Source: Clostridium drakei
Lineage (GTDB): Bacteria > Bacillota > Clostridia > Clostridiales > Clostridiaceae
Reading direction: 5' to 3'
DNA: 64,000 nucleotides
NCBI RefSeq assembly: GCF_000633595.2
Contig: NZ_JIBU02000019.1
Coordinates: 105,749-169,748 of the forward strand
Shown here one piece after another: positions 55,478 to 63,482 of the stretch (its first letter is position 1; every line of letters begins with the position of its first letter). The notes beneath the pieces were generated by a model. The model was given only the letters and a program-made list of their open reading frames with translations, was not told the origin of the DNA and did no database searches. A program made the translations under genes and the position numbers.

Positions 55478-55694
55478 ATATTATACCTCCCTGAAGAATT
55501 TATATTAATAACTATGATATATATATGTAGTATATTCTTAGTACTTATATGTAGTGTATAATATGGGCATAAACAAATCTGAAAATGATAAGGTGATGAA
55601 AATAGAAAATGAAAATAAAAAAACACTTTATAAGTGTGGATTGTAGCCTGATATATAAAAAACAACATGTAAGCTAAGAATTAAATTATCAATA

Positions 55695-55727
55695 AAAAAA
55701 GTATAGAAAATTATTCTATACTTTTTA
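55695..55727. terminator. Bidirectional terminator
   Basis: AAAAGTATAGAA / TTCTATACTTTT with a short loop and flanking A and T runs, at the end of the coiled-coil gene on the minus strand. Confidence 0.8.
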
Positions 55728-55946
55728 AAGAGAACGTTTTTTTTGCAACAATTCTTCTAATTCATTAATACGTTGGTTTAGTTCGTTTATCTCTTCTTCG
55801 AATTTCTTCACTGTAGTACCTGATAAATGAATACCTGTCTGACCTAGTACAAGTGATCTTTCTTCTTTTGTATCTTCAAGATCATCTTTAATGTTTTCAA
55901 GTTCTTTTCCTAATTCAGGAATACTCATATTTTGGAAATTATTCAT
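55725..55946 (-). CDS. Small coiled-coil protein (73 residues)
   Basis: A 73-residue soluble protein beginning MNNFQNMSIPELGKELENIK, with heptad-patterned Glu/Leu-rich sequence to the end (FEEEINELNQRINELEELLQ). A single coiled coil is the only recognisable structure. ATG 55946 follows AAGGAGTGAATATC; longer in-frame starts upstream lack a ribosome-binding site. Function unknown. Confidence 0.7.
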   Translation of the reverse strand: MNNFQNMSIPELGKELENIKDDLEDTKEERSLVLGQTGIHLSGTTVKKFEEEINELNQRINELEELLQKKRSL

Positions 55947-56931
55947 TATGATATTCACTCCTTTTAACATTATTACTAAATCATAGAATTTTATTAAATT
56001 CAATTTATGATTAAATTATACTATACTTATAAATACTATACAATAAATTAGTAGAATTGTAAGTTAATTTGTTAAAAATACATCTTACATTATAGAAAAA
56101 TTAAATTAAGTATGAAAATAAAATAAATTAGGACATAAGAGAACTAAAGGTGCTGTGAGATTAAGGATAATCTTACAGTACCTATATTTATTTTTAGGAG
56201 TTATATAATTATTATCAATAATAAAGAATCTCATAAGATGAATCAAGTTGTTCTTAGAAGAACTTATCTAAGTGCGTAGCAGTGCTTATCTTCCAGCTAA
56301 ATGAAGAGAAAAAATCTATAATTTTGTGTGAATCATTTACTTCTTAGACAATAGCAGAAGGAATTTCATATGTAAAAACTAATAAGTTTAATTCAGCAGT
56401 AGAAAGTAATTTTATGAAAAAAGAGCTTTTAAAATTTAGAATAAAACGTACGAAAACTAAAAAAATATATTGATAAAAGATTTATTTATACGGAAGTAAT
56501 TATTAAAAAGTCTACTTTAAAAATCCAGATAGATACTTATTTAATTAAAGATTATTAGATTTAATTATACAATATAAAAATTATAGTAAAAGATATTTTG
56601 GCAAAAATTATTAAATAAGTAATTTTTAATTAAATTTGAAATATTATTTAAAATAACTTTAATTTTAATGATAAATGTATTTCTTAAAATGTATAGTGAA
56701 ATATTTATTAAGTTCAGTAATTACGTGACCTAATAACATTTTATTTTAATATTTTTATGATAAAACGAAAATGCAAAATTAGTTAAATTATTTTGAAAAA
56801 TGAATATATTGCATCAAATAAATTAATAATAATACCAAAAATAGTACAATTTGACAAATAAGTAGAAATGTATTAACATTTAATTATATTTAATACAAAT
56901 ATTTTACAAAACATAAAGGGGGATAAATATT
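55947..56931. other. Long intergenic region upstream of exported paralogue 1
   Basis: 985 bases of AT-rich DNA. It holds a hairpin with CTGTGAGATTA-type arms near 56150-56185 and a patch of inverted repeats around 56240-56300 that looks like an old dispersed repeat. From about 56590 it contains the upstream block shared with the exported paralogue at 60504, ending in the promoter at 56851-56879. No gene is seen. Confidence 0.5.
56851..56879 (+). promoter_or_regulatory. Promoter of exported paralogue 1
   Basis: TTGACA at 56851-56856, 17 bases, then TAACAT at 56874-56879. The same arrangement recurs before paralogue 3 (60423-60451) with the better -10 TATCAT. The middle paralogue lacks this part. 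Confidence 0.65.
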
Positions 56932-57624
56932 ATGAAATCAAAAAAAATAGTAGCTAGTTTAATGGCCTTATCAATTATTGGATCAAGTGGAGCAATATTT
57001 AACAGTGTACAAGCATCAGAAGTTAATAAAGTTACAAAACATCAAAGCATTTCAATGACACAAAATGTTTCTGACTCGTATTCAATTTATTGTACATTAG
57101 ATAAGGATGCTTGTATAAGTATATATACTGCTTACTTATCAGGTACAACTTCTAGTAAAGGTTTAGCTGACTATATAGTAGCAAAAGGCTATGCTACTAC
57201 TACAGTTGCTAATACTATTTCACGTATTATAGTTCTTTATGGAATTAGTGCATTCACAGCTCAAGTGTCAGATTATGGAATATCATTTCTAAAATCACCT
57301 ATAGATTATGAAAATAAATATACTATTGTACCTAGAAATCCATCTGTTTCATATTATAATTATCGTCGCTATATATCTAGAAGCAATATACAAAAAGTAA
57401 TTAATTACTTAAATACACAAAGTAAACCATATTCTAAAACTAATTTATCAACATTTTTGTTGGATAATGGTATTTGGAGTTCTCAAGGTACAGTATATGC
57501 TGTAGCAGAAGCACTATGTTATTCAGGTCCTGATTGCTTAAAACGTATTAATGATGATGGAATTTATATCTTACAGTCAAATAGAAATGAGTATGTTGCA
57601 GCACCTGAGTTAGTACAAATATAA
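56932..57624 (+). CDS. Exported protein, shared-leader paralogue 1
   Basis: A 230-residue protein with a signal peptide (MKSKKIVASLMALSIIGSSG, cleavage near VQA-S). The mature part has two related helical units, about residues 62-110 (ISIYTAYLSGTTSSKGLADY then IVAKGYATTTVANTISRIIV) and about 155-205 (IQKVINYLNTQSKPYSKTNL then LLDNGIWSSQGTVYAVAEAL). A weak version of the same unit occurs in paralogue 3. I do not recognise a family. The signal peptide and ~350 upstream bases match the neighbours at 57828 and 60504, but the mature sequence does not match closely. AAAGGGGG precedes the ATG. Confidence 0.75.
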   Translation: MKSKKIVASLMALSIIGSSGAIFNSVQASEVNKVTKHQSISMTQNVSDSYSIYCTLDKDACISIYTAYLSGTTSSKGLADYIVAKGYATTTVANTISRIIVLYGISAFTAQVSDYGISFLKSPIDYENKYTIVPRNPSVSYYNYRRYISRSNIQKVINYLNTQSKPYSKTNLSTFLLDNGIWSSQGTVYAVAEALCYSGPDCLKRINDDGIYILQSNRNEYVAAPELVQI

Positions 57625-57827
57625 TTTAATTGTAATTATTATTTTAATATAATACTATTTAAATCATTAAAGATAACTTTAATTTTCATGGTAAACGTGT
57701 TTATGAAAATGTATATTGAATGGAGTAGTTATGTGATTTAATAATGTTTTCTTTGATATTTTTATATGAAACAAAATATCAAAATTGATTAAATTATTTT
57801 ATAAAATGTGGAAGAGGATAAACATTA

Positions 57828-58275
57828 TGAAATCAAAAAAATAATAGCTAATTTAATGGCATTATCAATCATTGGATCAAGTAGCTTTATATTTGGAGGA
57901 ACGGCTAAAGCTGCATCCTTAAATAGTACAAGTACTTATACAATGGATGTAAGTGACTTTCTTTCAGATGTTCATATTACATCTAACGGAGTACTTATGT
58001 GGAATACAACACCTGAAATACCAACATATAGATACAAGATAATGAAAATTGAGTCACGCTATCTTCAAGAAACTGGAATAGGAGGAGTTAGCAATCATAA
58101 TTTTCATAGTCCAGATATTTAAAGTGTTTCAAGATATAGGAAAGATATATATTTTGCTACTGTAAGAGCAATAGACAAATATGGAAATATTGTAAAAAGA
58201 CAAACACTTTATTTTTACTATGATGGAAACAAATTTAATAATATAGGATCTGAAAATGAGCCAATTCATTATTAA
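57828..58275 (+). pseudogene. Exported protein, shared-leader paralogue 2, frameshifted
   Basis: ATG 57828 begins with the shared leader, but a single base is missing from the A run in codons 4-5, which creates TAA immediately. Restoring the frame gives a signal peptide (KIIANLMALSIIGSSSFIFG) and a beta-rich mature region (YTMDVSDFLSDVHITSNGVL, RYKIMKIESRYLQETG). An in-frame TAA at 58120-58122 interrupts it, with sense sequence (VSRYRKDIYFATVRAIDKYG) running on to TAA at 58275. The upstream block is shorter than in the paralogues and lacks the proximal promoter. The cargo differs from both neighbours. Confidence 0.75.
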
Positions 58276-58299
58276 ATTTTAAATTACAAAAATTGTATC

Positions 58300-58335
58300 A
58301 AAAAAGGCACTCGAAAGGGTGTCTTTCCATATTTT
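58300..58335 (+). terminator. Terminator after paralogue 2
   Basis: AAAGGCACTC / GGGTGTCTTT with a GAAA loop, then CCATATTTTATATT. Confidence 0.65.
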
Positions 58336-58431
58336 ATATTATAATATTTAGTATAATCTAATATGAGAACTTATATATCAGTATTTATATTAAATTATGG
58401 ATATTTATGAAAACATACAACTTTTACGACT

Positions 58432-58461
58432 AAAAGACTTATTAATTTAAGTCTTTTTTTA
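58432..58461 (+). terminator. Terminator-like hairpin before the lysozyme gene
   Basis: AAAAGACTTA / TAAGTCTTTTTTT with an AATT loop. A close relative of this element recurs near 62018-62048, at the end of a decayed phage region, so the two may derive from the same prophage. Confidence 0.6.
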
Positions 58462-58539
58462 TACAATACAAAACAAAATGTTCAAATAAATTGCACACTT
58501 AAGACTTGTCAACATAAAATTAAATAGGAGGTGATTTAT

Positions 58540-59769
58540 ATGAAAGGCATAGATATTTATGAAGGTGATAATATCCAGGACTGGAATGATGTTAAAAATG
58601 CAGGTATAGAGGTTGTAATACAAAAGGCTTCCCAAGGTACAAGCCATGTAGATAGTTTATTACAATATAGATATCCAAGAATAAAAGATGCTGGTCTTAA
58701 GATAGGGTTTTATCATTTTGCACAATATAATTCAACAAATCCTATTGCAGAAGCCCAACATTTTTTATCAACTATTGCTGGATTAGAGAGTGATACAGTT
58801 TTGTGGTTAGATATAGAAATTGATGATAAATGGGATAAACAAGTTGCTATTAATTACGCTAACACATTTATTGATTATGTAAGAAATCAAGGTCATGAAA
58901 TTGGTATATATACAGGTGACAACTTTTTTCATGCATATCTTGAAAACAATATACCTAGTATACCTTTATGGATTGCAAGTTATGGTAGGCAGCCAAACTT
59001 ATATCCAGACAATGCTTCATGGCAATATACAGATCAAGGGCAACTAAATGGAATAGTTGGAAATGTGGACTTAGATTATTTTATAGATAATATTTTTATT
59101 GGACAGGAAACTAATCGAAAAAAGAAAATTGCCCCTAAATATGATGAAACTATTCCCGAAGGTATTATATATTATCAAATTCCTAATATGCCATTTTACT
59201 TTGAGAAACGCGAGGATAAAGGGATGGGGATACATTTAGATAGGGGCAATTATATAACTATAAATAAAGGTTCTATAAGTGCTTATGTGAATGATAATAA
59301 TGGGTATGGTGATTCTAATGTATTAATCGACATAAAAGAAAATAATTTTCTTACTTCTAAATATGATGAATCTGTTCCCGATGGAAATAATTATTATCAA
59401 ATACCAGGAACAAATTTTTATTTTGAAAACAGAGAAGATGGTGGACTTTCAATTCATATGGATAGAGGAAATTATATAACTATAAGAAAAGGTGAAATTG
59501 AAATAATCTGTAATGATAATAAAGGTCATTATTATTATAGAACTTTAATAAAAGCCAATAAAACTTCACCTGTTAAGTATGAAGAGAGTATACCAAAAGG
59601 GATAAATTATTATCAAATTCCTAATATGAACTTTTATATAGAAAAAAGAACAGATGGTGGTATGGGAATACATTTAGATAGAGGCAATTATATAACTATA
59701 AATAAAGGTTCTATAAGTGTTTTTGTAAATGACAATAATGGTAATAATAATATAAAAAAGATATTATAA
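58540..59769 (+). CDS. GH25 lysozyme with three C-terminal repeats
   Basis: A 409-residue muramidase of glycoside hydrolase family 25, which cuts the N-acetylmuramic acid to N-acetylglucosamine bond. MKGIDIYEGDNIQDWNDVKN, GFYHFAQYN and the catalytic D-x-E in LWLDIEIDDKW are visible. The catalytic domain (1-~190) is followed by three ~73-residue repeats starting near residues 200, 274 and 346 (KYDE-x-x-P-x-G...YYQIP...IHLDRGNYITI pattern). There is no signal peptide, as in phage endolysins released by a holin. ATG 58540 follows AGGAGG. Repeats 1 and 3 are nearly identical at DNA level. Confidence 0.9.
   Translation: MKGIDIYEGDNIQDWNDVKNAGIEVVIQKASQGTSHVDSLLQYRYPRIKDAGLKIGFYHFAQYNSTNPIAEAQHFLSTIAGLESDTVLWLDIEIDDKWDKQVAINYANTFIDYVRNQGHEIGIYTGDNFFHAYLENNIPSIPLWIASYGRQPNLYPDNASWQYTDQGQLNGIVGNVDLDYFIDNIFIGQETNRKKKIAPKYDETIPEGIIYYQIPNMPFYFEKREDKGMGIHLDRGNYITINKGSISAYVNDNNGYGDSNVLIDIKENNFLTSKYDESVPDGNNYYQIPGTNFYFENREDGGLSIHMDRGNYITIRKGEIEIICNDNKGHYYYRTLIKANKTSPVKYEESIPKGINYYQIPNMNFYIEKRTDGGMGIHLDRGNYITINKGSISVFVNDNNGNNNIKKIL
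59137..59760 (+). repeat. Three tandem repeats inside the lysozyme gene
   Basis: Units begin at 59137, 59359 and 59575. Each codes KYDE/KYEE, a proline-glycine turn, YYQIP, a FYFE-R-D-like strand and HLDRGNYIT or HMDRGNYIT. Copies 1 and 3 share long near-identical DNA; copy 2 is more diverged. Likely a cell-wall-binding module. Confidence 0.8.
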
Positions 59770-59773
59770 AAGC

Positions 59774-59802
59774 AAGGGAGTCTTAAAGGCTCTCTTTTAA
59801 CT
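59774..59802 (+). terminator. Terminator after the lysozyme gene
   Basis: GGGAGTCTTAAAGGCTCTC hairpin followed by TTTTAAC. Confidence 0.75.
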
Positions 59803-60422
59803 TATAAAAAATAAAATTTTGAAGGATGTTTTTATATTAACTGTCTAAATCTTTTTGGAAACTGAGATTTTGTTTTATTTTTTTATTGTTATTAGAGGTA
59901 TTTTTGATCATTATACAATGTGTTAGCATGTTGTTCACCTGTATAACATTTTTCGGCAATCAGTGTTAGATAGGATTTACCTTTGACTAAGTTCCACAAA
60001 GCCAATCTATAATGAATCACTGATGTATTGATATTTTTCCTGTTTTTGATGAAATTAATGATATTGTAAATGTTAATGAGATTAATAAAATGCAAGAAAT
60101 GAATGATTAAAACCAAGAAAATATAGTGTGATTTAGAAATATAGTGAAAAATTATAGTATAAAGTATTTTAATAAAAATTGTTAATAAGTAATTTTTTAT
60201 TTGAATTTGAAGTATTATTAGAAAACAATTTTAATTTTAATGATAAATGTGTTTGTGAAAATGTATAATAAAATCTTTATTAAGGAGAGTAATTATGCGA
60301 TTTAACAATGTTTTAAATTGATATTTTTTATTGAAACAAAAATGTAAAAGAATATTAAATTATTCTGAAAAATGAATATATTACAACAAATTTGTTCTTA
60401 ATTATACCATAATGGGTATAAT

Positions 60423-60451
60423 TTGACAAATATGTAAAAATACATTATCAT
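60423..60451 (+). promoter_or_regulatory. Promoter of exported paralogue 3
   Basis: TTGACA at 60423-60428, 17 bases, then TATCAT at 60446-60451, in the upstream block shared with paralogue 1. Confidence 0.7.
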
Positions 60452-60503
60452 TTAATTGTATTAAATATCAATATTTTACAAAATATGAAGGGGGATAAAG
60501 GTT

Positions 60504-61325
60504 ATGAAATCAAAAAAGATAATAGCTACTTTAATGGCATTGTCAATTATTGGGTCAAGCAGTGTAGTATTAGGAGGAAATGTTAAAGCAGCATCAGTGA
60601 AATCTAATCAGCCTGTTCAAAGATCTATAGATGTGAAAGAAAACTTGAAATCTCAAGTTAATGTTAATTCTATAATACCTATTAATCAAAAATTTTCAGT
60701 TTATTATGAGTTTCCTGGTGGTGTAATTCATGAAGTGGAAGAGTATATTAGAGATTGTGCAAGAAAAAATGTATCACCTAATTCAGATGGAATTAGAAGT
60801 GTATTAATTGAAAATGGAGTAAGCAAAAACGTTGCCAATAATATTTCTTATAGTTTATTAAGTTTGGCTTCAAAAGCTATACCTAAAAGTACAGATAGAG
60901 CATATTTAGAATCATGGTTTGTAGATGTTTTTGCCGATAATATTAGTGGTTCTTCTAAATATGTAATGTTAACTAATGGAGATGGTGAGTTTTGTTTAGC
61001 ACATATAAATGCACCAAACAAAAATTATTCTATATATGGAATTTTAACTATTAAAGATATAGAAAATGTGTTGGAAACTATTAAGAAAAATCCTCATGAT
61101 AAAAATGGGTCAGAGGCTTATATACAAAATTATTTACAAGAAATTGTTCTAAAAAGCAATTTAGTTCAAGATAAAGATATGGCAAGAAAAATAGGAAACA
61201 ATCTTTATAACCTAATAGAATACAGAGATTATGTTATGAACGATTTAAAAACAGCAAATGAAAATTTACTTGTTTTAATAAGTGATGACAATCAAAGAGT
61301 TACAATAACTCGCCAATCAAGATAA
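60504..61325 (+). CDS. Exported protein, shared-leader paralogue 3
   Basis: A 273-residue exported protein. The signal peptide (MKSKKIIATLMALSIIGSSS, cleavage near VKAAS) is nearly identical to those at 56932 and 57828. The mature part has two helical units, about 75-125 (IHEVEEYIRDCARKNVSPNS then IRSVLIENGVSKNVANNISY) and about 185-240 (IENVLETIKKNPHDKNGSEA then MARKIGNNLYNLIEY). These follow the same pattern as in paralogue 1, so the mature regions are distantly related. No family recognised. AAGGGGG precedes the ATG. A strong terminator follows. Confidence 0.75.
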   Translation: MKSKKIIATLMALSIIGSSSVVLGGNVKAASVKSNQPVQRSIDVKENLKSQVNVNSIIPINQKFSVYYEFPGGVIHEVEEYIRDCARKNVSPNSDGIRSVLIENGVSKNVANNISYSLLSLASKAIPKSTDRAYLESWFVDVFADNISGSSKYVMLTNGDGEFCLAHINAPNKNYSIYGILTIKDIENVLETIKKNPHDKNGSEAYIQNYLQEIVLKSNLVQDKDMARKIGNNLYNLIEYRDYVMNDLKTANENLLVLISDDNQRVTITRQSR

Positions 61326-61329
61326 AATT

Positions 61330-61369
61330 ATTAAAAGAGTTTGAACTTAGTTCAAGCTCTTTTTAAATT
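61330..61369 (+). terminator. Terminator after exported paralogue 3
   Basis: AAAAGAGTTTGAAC / GTTCAAGCTCTTTTT with a short loop and flanking T run. Confidence 0.9.
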
Positions 61370-61398
61370 TAAAAAAAGTGATTTAGTATAATAGTGAT

Positions 61399-61880
61399 AG
61401 AAAATATAAAGCAAGTGATTTTGCAGAGTTTTTCAATAGTTTAGTTACTAATGATATGTTTCCTAATCAAATACAAATTTACAAGTAGTAACAAATAGCA
61501 ATAAATATGATAGTAACCGTTAAACCAGGTAAGACTTAGATTAATGGTTATGTTTATATTAACACAGATAATTTGATATTAAATGTAGATGTAACTGATG
61601 GAGTACTTAATAGAATTGACAGAATAGTTATAAAACTGGATTTTTTTAATAGAGAGATTAAGACTAGTATAAAAAAGGCATATTTACTAGTAATCTAGTA
61701 GCCCTTGAACTTCAAAGAGGTGCAGATACTTATATTGGCGAAGGAGCTATAAGTATAATTCAATCTAATATAATAGATTTAAGGATGAATACCAATTTGT
61801 GTGGGTGGGTAAATTCACTTCTACAAGTGGATACAACAGCAATTAAGACATATTTTTCTTATTATATAAATCAATCATAA
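61399..61880 (+). pseudogene. Decayed phage tail/baseplate-type gene
   Basis: Remnant read in several frames. KASDFAEFFNSLVTNDMFPN opens it, stop codons follow, then INGYVYINTDNLILNVDVTD and DGVLNRIDRIVIKLDFFNRE. After a frame change at about 61675, GIFTSNLVALELQRGADTYI and IIQSNIIDLRMNTNLCGWVN complete it to TAA 61880. The pattern (WINGY...LN-RIDR-V--LD---REI...VAPALQRDADAYE...ITDLRLNT-LCG) is that of clostridial prophage structural proteins. At least two stops and one frameshift show it is not functional. It sits near the GH25 lysozyme, supporting a former prophage. Confidence 0.75.
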
Positions 61881-62323
61881 TAAAAAGTCATTTCTAAAAG
61901 GTATAGCTTTTTAAGTTGTATTGAAAAACTTATATGATCTAACTTAAACACAAAGAATCGGATATAATTTTATGAATAAGGATTTTCAAGAATTTATTAA
62001 GAGATGTTTTCAATTAGCTAAAGATTTATTAATTTAAGTCTTTTTTATTATAAAATTTTTATACTTTCTTTTTTAAACTACATTTTTCAAAAATTATTGC
62101 ATAAATATCATTGAAGATAAAGATTTAGTTAATACTATAGTTTTTAAAGTAACAATTAGTGTATGTTCTGCTTAGTTAGGATGAATTTACTTACTTGTCC
62201 AACAATTACATTTGTTAAGTTTACATTCATATGATAATATTTTATTGTACTCTAAAATAGGAGCATTAAATGGATATAAAATAGCATTAAACATATTTGA
62301 GTATAATTGGGAGGAGATTGAGC
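61881..62323. other. Intergenic region after the phage remnant
   Basis: 443 bases. A 19-codon frame with ATG at about 61973 (MNKDFQEFIKRCFQLAKDLL) runs into a hairpin at about 62018-62048 that matches the one at 58432. It may be another phage gene stub. The rest is AT-rich, presumably with the promoter of the next gene. Confidence 0.45.
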
Positions 62324-62785
62324 ATGAATAAGTTTAAAAAGGTAAGTATAGTTACAGCATTAGTAGGTGGAATATTTTTAGGAGCAGGACAAGTTTATGC
62401 AACATCAATAAATTCTAATATAATAAATTTAATTCAAAATGGTATTTCATCTATAAAACAACATTTATTGGGACAAGCTGATACAGATGTGAATAGCAAT
62501 TTAAATAAATATAAGGAAGATATTAGAAATTATATTAATTCAAAAAGTATTGAAACTGTTAAAGACTTGCAAAATTACGAGAAAAGTGAAAGTAGTAGGT
62601 CTGATAAGGAACTGAAAGATTATACAGAAAATTTAAAGAAAGAAACTGGTGCTGCTATTGATAATGAGAAATCAAAAGCAAAAAAAGAAATAACAGATAA
62701 AGTTAACAGTAAAATTCAATCTTCTCAGAACGATATTCAAAAACAGTTAGAAGATGGTATTAAAGATCAATTGAAGATAAAGTAA
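62324..62785 (+). CDS. Exported coiled-coil protein
   Basis: A 153-residue protein with a signal peptide (MNKFKKVSIVTALVGGIFLG, cleavage near VYA-T) and a mature region that is mostly heptad-patterned coiled coil (YKEDIRNYINSKSIETVKDL, SDKELKDYTENLKKETGAAI). It has no cysteine. ATG 62324 is preferred over the in-frame start at 62297 because GGGAGGAG lies just upstream. A secreted, possibly surface-linked helical rod. Family not recognised. Confidence 0.75.
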   Translation: MNKFKKVSIVTALVGGIFLGAGQVYATSINSNIINLIQNGISSIKQHLLGQADTDVNSNLNKYKEDIRNYINSKSIETVKDLQNYEKSESSRSDKELKDYTENLKKETGAAIDNEKSKAKKEITDKVNSKIQSSQNDIQKQLEDGIKDQLKIK

Positions 62786-63245
62786 CTTTGTATTAGGTAG
62801 AAATCTTATGTGACTATGTTATAAAAATTATATAATAAAAAAGAGTAGATAATGAGATTTGGATGGTTCTCAATTATTTCTACTCTTTCTTATTGTGTTG
62901 ATATATTAATTGATGGTATAAAAGTTCCTTAGTGGTTTTATTATAAATTTAGTAAATAGAGTTGTAAACAAGTAAATTGTGGTAATAAAATATGACTAGA
63001 AACAATTTTGTTATCTTACTTATGTTTTATATAGAAGGTGATATATGAATTATGATAAAATATTACTATTTACGATTATCCATGAAGCTTTATAAATGGC
63101 TATTTGTAGATATATTTGTAAATAGAAAAGTTATATAAAATGAAGACTGAAGTTTACTTAATCTTTATTTTTGTACTAATAAATGGTAATATTGAACTAT
63201 AGTCGTAATCTTATGTGAAATAAACAATTAAGAGGTATTTGTAAG
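62786..63245. other. Intergenic region after the coiled-coil gene
   Basis: 460 bases. It holds a terminator at 62838-62890 and otherwise AT-rich DNA in which I see no feature. Confidence 0.5.
62838..62890 (+). terminator. Terminator after the coiled-coil gene
   Basis: AAAAGAGTAGATAAT...ATTTCTACTCTTT stem with an inner GAG/CTC pair, then CTTATTG. Confidence 0.7.
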
Positions 63246-63482
63246 ATGGAAATGAAAGATTTTATACTTAATGGAGATATATTGTCATTACAAGTAAAAA
63301 TTAATGAAGACAATTATAGATTTTCGGTTAGATGGAAAGTACCTCAAAAACCTTATGATGAAACTTGGAAACTTGAAGGATACATTAACGTAGTAACTGG
63401 AGAGAAAGATTTAACAGAAGAACAAGTCAATAAATTTATAGATACAATAAATGCAAGATGGAATTGGAATGTAAAGGTATAG
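63246..63482 (+). CDS. Small protein of unknown function (78 residues)
   Basis: A 78-residue hydrophilic protein: MEMKDFILNGDILSLQVKIN, then NYRFSVRWKVPQKPYDETWK and a C-terminal helix plus WNWNV. It has a mixed beta-strand/helix pattern with five tryptophans (WKVP, TWK, RWNWN), so it may form a small fold. GAGGTATTTGTAAG precedes the ATG. It stands alone. I do not recognise it. Confidence 0.6.
   Translation: MEMKDFILNGDILSLQVKINEDNYRFSVRWKVPQKPYDETWKLEGYINVVTGEKDLTEEQVNKFIDTINARWNWNVKV

Larger units (their letters stand above)
59770..60503. other. Intergenic region before exported paralogue 3
   Basis: 734 bases. It holds the lysozyme terminator (59774-59802). A minus-strand frame at 59892-60116 has a moderately protein-like end (LWNLVKGKSYLTLIAEKC) but no ribosome-binding site and no recognised family. 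From about 60170 it contains the upstream block shared with paralogue 1, ending in the promoter at 60423-60451. Confidence 0.5.

Noticed and set aside
56200..56460. Possible insertion-sequence remnant in the long intergenic region
   Set aside because: There are inverted-repeat patches, but no transposase-like reading in any frame that I can support.
59892..60116. Minus-strand frame of about 74 codons with a partly protein-like end
   Set aside because: No ribosome-binding site, no recognised family, and the N-terminal half looks like AT-rich noise. It may be a fragment of an older gene but is not supported as a gene.
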